A stretch of 12,220 nucleotides of DNA from Myxococcales bacterium (GTDB taxonomy: Bacteria; Myxococcota_C; UBA6777): NCBI GenBank assembly GCA_027005175.1, contig JALTMC010000334.1, forward strand, positions 1 to 12,220, read 5' to 3'. The notes beneath the pieces are model-generated. The model did no database searches, was not told the DNA's origin, and worked only from the letters and a program-made list of their open reading frames with translations. A program made the translations under genes and the position numbers. Positions 7,227 through 12,220 of this stretch are shown here, piece by piece. Numbering within the stretch: the first letter of the stretch is position 1; every line of letters starts with the position of its first letter.

Positions 7227-8258
7227 ATGGCAGGAAAAAAAGTAAAGCTAGTGCTTGCGAAAGATATCTCACTTTGGCAAATGGAGGGGGAGATCGAGCA
7301 AGAGACATATGACATTCTAGCAAAGCGTTATCATGTGGATGAGTTTAATCTCAACGAGACGTTGAAATATCTCGGTGTGTTGGGGAGTGGGTTGGCCATT
7401 CTCGGTCTGCTTGGTTTTGTCTCTGTGGCAACAGGTTCTCGGGTTTTGAGTCTTTTGTTGCTGTTGGGCCTCAGCTATGCCAGTTTCTTTTATGGGGCGA
7501 AGTGGCGACAGGACCCCACGAATCAATATCCTCACACAACACGGCTGGCGTTGAGTATGTCTGTGCTTTTGTTGGGGGCGTCTCTAGGTTTGCTCGGTAC
7601 CATTTTACAAATACAGTGGGCCGTTGGGTGGCTGATCCTATCGGGTATCTGGATTGGTCTGGCTGTTGCGATGGCTTATTACAGTCAGGCTACTTTTTTG
7701 TTGGTCATGGCCAACCTCATGTTCTTTCATTGGGTTGGTAGTTGGACCTCTATGTTTGGGCGCAGCTCTTATGTTTTCTCTGTACAAGATCCCTTAATCA
7801 TGACACTCGCTGCGGCTGGTGTGGTTTTTATCGGACAACTTCACCGGGAATGGGATCAGCCTCATGCAGAGAGCTTTGCACGCGCTTACCAAGCGATCGG
7901 TCTTGTCTATTTTAATATGTCTTTGCTTATCTTAAGTATCTTTGCTCCCTATATTATGAGAAAGCTATCGTATCCTTCCATCTTTGGGAACAAGGTCTTA
8001 TTTATCGTTGTCGCGATGGGGGCTGCGCTCCTACAGATCGTGCTGGGTTCGCGTCTTCATCGCAAGATCTTTACAGGATTTGGTGTGACTTTCTTTGCCA
8101 TCCATATGTTTACACGATATCACGAATTGATGTGGGATCGTGTGAATAAAGGTCTCTTCTTTTTGATAGGTGGTGCGATGCTGCTCGCGCTTAGTGTTGG
8201 GCTTGAACGAAAACTTCGACAGGCGAAAGAGGAGGTGCAGCATGTCGCAAGCGAATAG
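7227..8258 (+). CDS. DUF2157-type polytopic membrane protein, first of a tandem pair
   Basis: 343-residue predicted inner-membrane protein. A soluble N-terminal segment (about 1-45) contains a Trp-Gln-x-Glu-Gly turn, then EIEQETYDILAKRY, the helix-turn pattern typical of the N-terminus of DUF2157 proteins. About ten hydrophobic segments follow, near residues 47-67, 72-90, 108-127, 130-150, 155-172, 188-204, 222-242, 256-274, 279-296 and 308-324. A charged C-terminal tail follows. DUF2157 proteins have no established biochemical function. The ATG at 7227 is preceded by a modest AGGAT. The gene overlaps its paralogue downstream by 17 bp, with the next Shine-Dalgarno inside its 3' end, so the two are translated together. 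The family assignment rests on pattern similarity. Confidence 0.75.
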   Translation: MAGKKVKLVLAKDISLWQMEGEIEQETYDILAKRYHVDEFNLNETLKYLGVLGSGLAILGLLGFVSVATGSRVLSLLLLLGLSYASFFYGAKWRQDPTNQYPHTTRLALSMSVLLLGASLGLLGTILQIQWAVGWLILSGIWIGLAVAMAYYSQATFLLVMANLMFFHWVGSWTSMFGRSSYVFSVQDPLIMTLAAAGVVFIGQLHREWDQPHAESFARAYQAIGLVYFNMSLLILSIFAPYIMRKLSYPSIFGNKVLFIVVAMGAALLQIVLGSRLHRKIFTGFGVTFFAIHMFTRYHELMWDRVNKGLFFLIGGAMLLALSVGLERKLRQAKEEVQHVASE

Positions 8259-9363
8259 ACTTAATCGAGCCATTCAGTCGGAACTCCAGGAGTTATACCA
8301 GGAAGGCGTGCTGACAGAAGAACAACGAGAAACCATTGGGTTGCGCTACCCTGCCACGCCTTTTAATGAGATCACGATTGTTCGCTGGTTCTCCATCTTG
8401 GGTGTCTTATCGATGTGTGCAGGTCTTCTCTTCCTGGCAAACGAAGTGGTCAATGTCGTTCGACTCCTAGAGACTGTTGGGCACTTTCTTCTCAAAGTCA
8501 TCTCTTTTGGTTATGTGCAAGAGTTGGCTGTCGCTCTTTTATCGGGCTTGTTTTTTTATGGAGGGCGCTCTCTCCACAGACAAGGGAAGTATCCACGTGT
8601 GGGAGCTGCTGCTCAACTTGTCGGCTGCTTTGGACTAACTGCATTAACCTTGCTTGTTGGAAAACGTCTATCAACAGGCTCAGGGAACTGGCCTGTCTTA
8701 ATTGGATTGGATACCATCTTATTTGTTGCCCTTGCCTATGTCTTACACAATCGACTGGTACTTATCTATGCCACTATTAATGCTTTTGTGTGGTTTGGTG
8801 GGCAAACAGGATATATCTCAGGTTGGGGAGCCTACTGGTTAGGTCTGAGCTATCCCTTGCGATTTGTGGCCGCAGGTCTTGTCAGCACATGGCTGGGTTG
8901 GGTTCACTTTTATCGGACATGGGAACAACTTAAGCCATATACGAACTTTAGTCGTGTCTATTTTCACTTTGGATTGTTGTCTCTCAATCTCTCACTTTGG
9001 ATGTTGTCATTGTTTGGTAATGTTGGGCGAGGCTCTTGGAGTAGTCACACTGGCGAACGGGTTCTTTTTACCTTCTTGTGGTTTGGTGTTTGTTTTGCCC
9101 TCTTCAAGCTCGGTACCAGCAAAAATATCGGATTGTTGCGTTTGTATGGAATTGTATTTGTCTTGATCAATGCCTACACAGCTTACTTTCAATACATTGC
9201 AGCAAACAGTGCAGGGCTCTGGTTTCTTCATATGCTTGTTGCTGGAGGAAGCATGCTTTTTCTGGTTAAGTATCTCGAAAAGCGCGGCATTAAATTGTCT
9301 TTCAAAGACGATGTCTCAGAAGAGAGTCCAGAGTTAGTCGAAAAGGTAATATCGACTTTATAA
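8242..9363 (+). CDS. DUF2157-type polytopic membrane protein, second of a tandem pair
   Basis: 373-residue predicted inner-membrane protein. Its N-terminus (ELYQEGVLTEEQRETIGLRY, residues 15-34) matches the pattern of the upstream gene's N-terminus, followed likewise by a first membrane segment at about 47-66, so the two are tandem paralogues. Further hydrophobic segments lie near 93-108, 122-140, 152-168, 171-186, 205-220, 240-258, 275-290, 300-320 and 326-343. A charged tail ends the protein. I chose ATG 8242 because a strong GGAGG lies 6-7 bases upstream; an in-frame ATG at 8170 would add 24 basic, Cys-rich residues inside the previous gene. The stop codon falls in TTATAA (9358-9363), whose other strand supplies the stop of viaA. 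Function unknown; the converging ravA-viaA genes suggest, but do not show, a membrane-linked partnership. Confidence 0.75.
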   Translation: MSQANRLNRAIQSELQELYQEGVLTEEQRETIGLRYPATPFNEITIVRWFSILGVLSMCAGLLFLANEVVNVVRLLETVGHFLLKVISFGYVQELAVALLSGLFFYGGRSLHRQGKYPRVGAAAQLVGCFGLTALTLLVGKRLSTGSGNWPVLIGLDTILFVALAYVLHNRLVLIYATINAFVWFGGQTGYISGWGAYWLGLSYPLRFVAAGLVSTWLGWVHFYRTWEQLKPYTNFSRVYFHFGLLSLNLSLWMLSLFGNVGRGSWSSHTGERVLFTFLWFGVCFALFKLGTSKNIGLLRLYGIVFVLINAYTAYFQYIAANSAGLWFLHMLVAGGSMLFLVKYLEKRGIKLSFKDDVSEESPELVEKVISTL

Positions 9364-10902
9364 AAAAGGCACAACATCAGCCCAATCTCCAAAGGAGTGG
9401 ACGGGCTCACACAACTCGTGAAGACCTGTTCGTCCTTTGTTCCCGATTTGTACCCCATGGAAGCGAAACTCTTTTTCCTTTTGCGCCAGACTTACTCGAC
9501 GCTTGAGTTTCGTATTCACTGGAAACTCTCCATCCGATACCAGAAGGAGATCTGCAAGCTCCCAGTCATCCTCTTCTAGCTTTTGCAAAGCACAGGAAAC
9601 AGGGGTATCAACATCTGTTCCTCCGGAGAAACTGGCCTGGAGAAATTCGAGTAAAGTACCTATGCCATCGGCATTTAAGCAAAGTTCGCGCTCTGCTACT
9701 TGTCCAGGGCCACTGAATGCATACAGATAGCATCGTCGTTGTTGGCTGTGGGCGACACGCATGGCTTCTAAAGTGAGAGCCTTAGCGACCGTTTCTGGAA
9801 CACCCGACATTGAGCCGGATGTATCTAAACAGACTACAATGGGGCCACGCTCAGGTAGACCTTTTTTTTGTTCACGCTCTCGTTCTTGTAGCACTTCTCT
9901 TTCCACGACAAAAGTTTCTTCACCTTCGATATTGTATGTGAGTAGTGCTTGTTCTGCTCGGCGAGCATGCCATACGAGGCGCAAGACAGGGTGGAGCAAG
10001 AGAATGGCCTCAGAGGGCAGCATTCGAGTAAGCTCTGCCGAACGAGTTATGCCTCGTGTCTCCTGCGGTATTGTGGGCACCCATACTTTTGTACTTTCCT
10101 CTTCTATACGGATCATCTGCTCTACAATACGTTCAGCTGCTGTAGGTCCGTCTTTGCTGAAGTGCAATCGACCCAATGCTTGTAGGATTTTTTTAAATTG
10201 CGGGAGCTTTTTCAAAAGTTTATGAAGTTTTACAATCTCTTCCCATGAATGATGTCTTAATATTCCCAGACTTAAATCCCAGCCTAGCCCTAATAATGCT
10301 CCTAACTCATCAAATACTTCAGAGAGTTGGGACCACACTCGGACTCGCTCCTCCCATACTTCAACAAATGTAGAAATATCAGGCTGAAAGGAGGCTTCAG
10401 ACCATTGTTGAGCTTCTCGCTCAATTTCTTGTTTTGACTTTTGAAGTATTGTCTTTTGTGGTGGAACTTTGCGTTTTCTTTTTCGCTTTTGCTTGGACTT
10501 GGAGGTGGCTTTTTGTTGCAACTCCTCTAATCTGCGACGTTCCGCTTCCTCCAACTCCCGCAGCTTGGTACGATAGTTCTCCCAGAAAGTTTGTTCTGCT
10601 TCTTGGGTGTAGAGTAAAAAGTCAGACAGTACCCGATCTGTCAGCTCTTCATTGTCTTTGGTGAAGCGCGGAAGGTTCATTGTTTGTAGAGTTTGACGAA
10701 TGGGACTCGCAATAGTATCGCTGGGCCATTGCAATGTGGCTGGAGGAAGGTCTCCTTTGAGCAATGCATCTCGCCATGTGAGTAACCCCGCCACCCGTTG
10801 TGGCAAGTTCGACCCAAATGCTGTTATAATGCCTGCCACTAAGGGTTCTGGAAGTTGATCAAGATAGGAAAAGCCTTCCTCCAATCGTGTAAGCTCAAAC
10901 AT
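9358..10902 (-). CDS. viaA: ViaA-like VWA-domain protein, partner of RavA
   Basis: 514-residue protein resembling E. coli ViaA in order and length (E. coli about 483). An alpha-helical N-terminal half contains a long charged helix (about 100-130) and a very basic patch (KSKQKRKRKRK, 135-145). The C-terminal VWA domain (about 352-514) has a complete metal-binding MIDAS: DTSGS (360-364), GGTD (427-430, T429) and SDG (456-458, D457). The RRCY..FSG strand and the ASFSGGTD segment resemble the E. coli protein closely. In E. coli, ViaA binds RavA, stimulates its ATPase, associates with inner-membrane lipids and affects aminoglycoside sensitivity. The ATG at 10902 has GAGG about 8 bases upstream and overlaps the ravA stop by 8 bp (ATGTTTGA), so the two are coupled. 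The 3' end overlaps the stop of the opposing DUF2157 gene by 6 bp. The basic patch is an unusual feature. Confidence 0.88.
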   Translation of the reverse strand: MFELTRLEEGFSYLDQLPEPLVAGIITAFGSNLPQRVAGLLTWRDALLKGDLPPATLQWPSDTIASPIRQTLQTMNLPRFTKDNEELTDRVLSDFLLYTQEAEQTFWENYRTKLRELEEAERRRLEELQQKATSKSKQKRKRKRKVPPQKTILQKSKQEIEREAQQWSEASFQPDISTFVEVWEERVRVWSQLSEVFDELGALLGLGWDLSLGILRHHSWEEIVKLHKLLKKLPQFKKILQALGRLHFSKDGPTAAERIVEQMIRIEEESTKVWVPTIPQETRGITRSAELTRMLPSEAILLLHPVLRLVWHARRAEQALLTYNIEGEETFVVEREVLQEREREQKKGLPERGPIVVCLDTSGSMSGVPETVAKALTLEAMRVAHSQQRRCYLYAFSGPGQVAERELCLNADGIGTLLEFLQASFSGGTDVDTPVSCALQKLEEDDWELADLLLVSDGEFPVNTKLKRRVSLAQKEKEFRFHGVQIGNKGRTGLHELCEPVHSFGDWADVVPFL

Positions 10903-12220
10903 CCATGTTTACCTCGATGGTCTCATCACGGGTGGGCAATTCTCCAAACCCTTTGTTTACATTCTGTAGTCGTTGAGCAAGGGATGATACACTGCTCTCT
11001 ATCGTACGAAGCGATTCAGTGGCTGGCTCTACAAAGGCGGGGTCTACCCACAAGTGCTCTTGCAGAACACTTTGTAAACTCTCGATATGCAAACGCAACT
11101 GCTCTAGCCATGAATCAATATTTTTCTGATAGACAGCAAGTTGTTTTTGTCGCTCAGCTATATATGATGGTGGATAGGTCCGAGGCTGCATCGCCGGTGG
11201 GTTGCTTTGTACTTTACGAAAAAGACTGCTTCGCTTATCCAAATACTCTGAAAACTCCGGCCAATTCTCCAAAGAACGAAGACTGTAGTAAGTTTGTTGG
11301 TATTGTAGCCGTTTCAGTTCTTCTTTTGTATATCCTTCATCATTGTTGGTTCGGTTGGGAAGTGCATTCCCACTCTGATCCCTTGCAATATCAGGAGCCA
11401 GGTATAGAGGTTGGCCGTCTCGGGTTTGTCTCCTCTTTCCTTTTGTTTTAGTGGTTGTTCCTCCTTTTGGTTGCCTATACAGAAGTTGACCTTCTTCATT
11501 GCGAATTTGCTCGCGCTCGCTTTGTTCCTTTTCAAGTTGCTGCTCCCAAACTATCACAATTCTTGATAGTTTTGCAGGGTTCCATGAAGACGAGTCTCCC
11601 ATGGTGCGAGTGTACCATTCTGCGATGCGTTCTTGTTCCTCAATATGGTTCCAGGTCATATGTTGAAGCAGCCAGCAATCCCAAACGGATACAGTCTCCC
11701 GTTCGTGTGAGTATGCAGACACTTGCAGTAGTTTTACTATTTTGCGCCAGCGTCGATCGGATACATCGATACCTTCTTCTTGTGTAAAGAGTCGTAGGTT
11801 TTGGAGGAGGGCAAGAACATCTTCTCCGACCTGAATATTTTCAGACTCCAGTTGGATCTGTTTTAATTCTTGGGGAGAGAGCTTTAATGAAGGTGGGAGT
11901 TGAAATGGGTTGTTCCCTCGAAGCTGAAGTAGGTTTGTAAAGCCTTGCTTTGAAACAGGCCCTACATGGAGGCGCAACAGAAAGCGGTCATACAAAGCCG
12001 CGAGTTCCTCCCCTTCTGGCAGTTCATTGGAGGCTCCTATTACAGAGAGTAGTGGTGTTTTTATTCGTTCACTTCCGTTGTCAAATTCACGTTCGTTGAG
12101 AATCGTGAGAAGAGCATTTAGAATAGCACTGTTGGCCTTAAAGATCTCGTCCAGAAAAGCGATGGAAGCTGTTGGTAAATAGCTCTCTATCTGGCGGTGG
12201 TATTGATCATTTTCTAAGGC
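10895..12220 (-). CDS. ravA: RavA-like MoxR-family AAA+ ATPase, partial (N-terminus beyond window)
   Basis: The C-terminal 441 residues are visible, open to the right edge; Walker A and the start lie outside. Numbering from the edge: Walker B IAFLDE (20-25), then NSAILNALLTILNER (30-44), sensor-1 ASNELPEGEE (63-72), YDRFLLRL (77-84) and the sensor-2-like SDRRWRKIVKLLQVSA (154-169). These match the order and wording of E. coli RavA rather than generic MoxR proteins. After the AAA+ module comes a hydrophilic, low-complexity segment (about 225-295) with two DGQ/EGQ-x-LY motifs, then a helical, coiled-coil-like tail (about 300-425). The middle segment does not obviously resemble the LARA domain of E. 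coli RavA. The family acts as an ATP-driven hexameric chaperone with a VWA partner, encoded here immediately downstream with an 8-bp overlap. An ATP-hydrolysis role is well supported; the client is unknown. Confidence 0.9.
   Translation of the reverse strand, partial: ALENDQYHRQIESYLPTASIAFLDEIFKANSAILNALLTILNEREFDNGSERIKTPLLSVIGASNELPEGEELAALYDRFLLRLHVGPVSKQGFTNLLQLRGNNPFQLPPSLKLSPQELKQIQLESENIQVGEDVLALLQNLRLFTQEEGIDVSDRRWRKIVKLLQVSAYSHERETVSVWDCWLLQHMTWNHIEEQERIAEWYTRTMGDSSSWNPAKLSRIVIVWEQQLEKEQSEREQIRNEEGQLLYRQPKGGTTTKTKGKRRQTRDGQPLYLAPDIARDQSGNALPNRTNNDEGYTKEELKRLQYQQTYYSLRSLENWPEFSEYLDKRSSLFRKVQSNPPAMQPRTYPPSYIAERQKQLAVYQKNIDSWLEQLRLHIESLQSVLQEHLWVDPAFVEPATESLRTIESSVSSLAQRLQNVNKGFGELPTRDETIEVNMDV

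Noticed and set aside
10855-11451. 198-codon plus-strand frame antisense to ravA
   Set aside because: The opposite strand carries clear RavA sequence; this is a shadow without a convincing start.

Overview
The window looks like accessory DNA from a Gram-negative bacterium: a RavA/ViaA pair of the enterobacterial type, tandem DUF2157 membrane proteins, and a very large multi-domain helicase polypeptide. Base composition is moderate, with GC roughly in the mid-40s percent by eye. I cannot name the lineage. A deltaproteobacterial or myxococcal-type genome would fit such fused NTPases, but that is a guess. Coding density is high and every gene is intact except the one cut by the right edge.

Layout. 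(1) Positions 1-446 hold no gene I can support. (2) Positions 447-6922, minus strand, form a two-gene operon. A 1891-residue protein carries three separate P-loop motors in one chain: an N-terminal AAA-type NTPase, a central Dna2/Upf1-type SF1 helicase and a C-terminal UvrD-type SF1 helicase. Eight bases downstream follows a SprT-like zinc metalloprotease. (3) Positions 6923-7226 are a divergent intergenic region with a 34-bp direct repeat that duplicates the start region of the large gene, a palindrome lying on the start codon, and a triple 10-bp tandem repeat. (4) Positions 7227-9363, plus strand, carry two overlapping paralogous DUF2157-type polytopic membrane proteins. (5) Positions 9358-12220, minus strand, carry ravA (MoxR-family AAA+ ATPase, missing its N-terminal part at the window edge) followed by viaA (VWA protein), with an 8-bp stop/start overlap.

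How they may work together. RavA and ViaA are a known chaperone-like pair acting at the inner membrane in Escherichia coli; here they converge on a membrane-protein pair with a shared 6-bp stop region. The helicase/SprT operon joins nucleic-acid motors to a protease family known for digesting DNA-protein crosslinks or regulating chromosome-bound proteins. It is the best candidate for an undescribed system, either DNA repair or anti-mobile-element defence. No transposase, integrase, tRNA or CRISPR array is visible, so membership in a mobile island is unproven.
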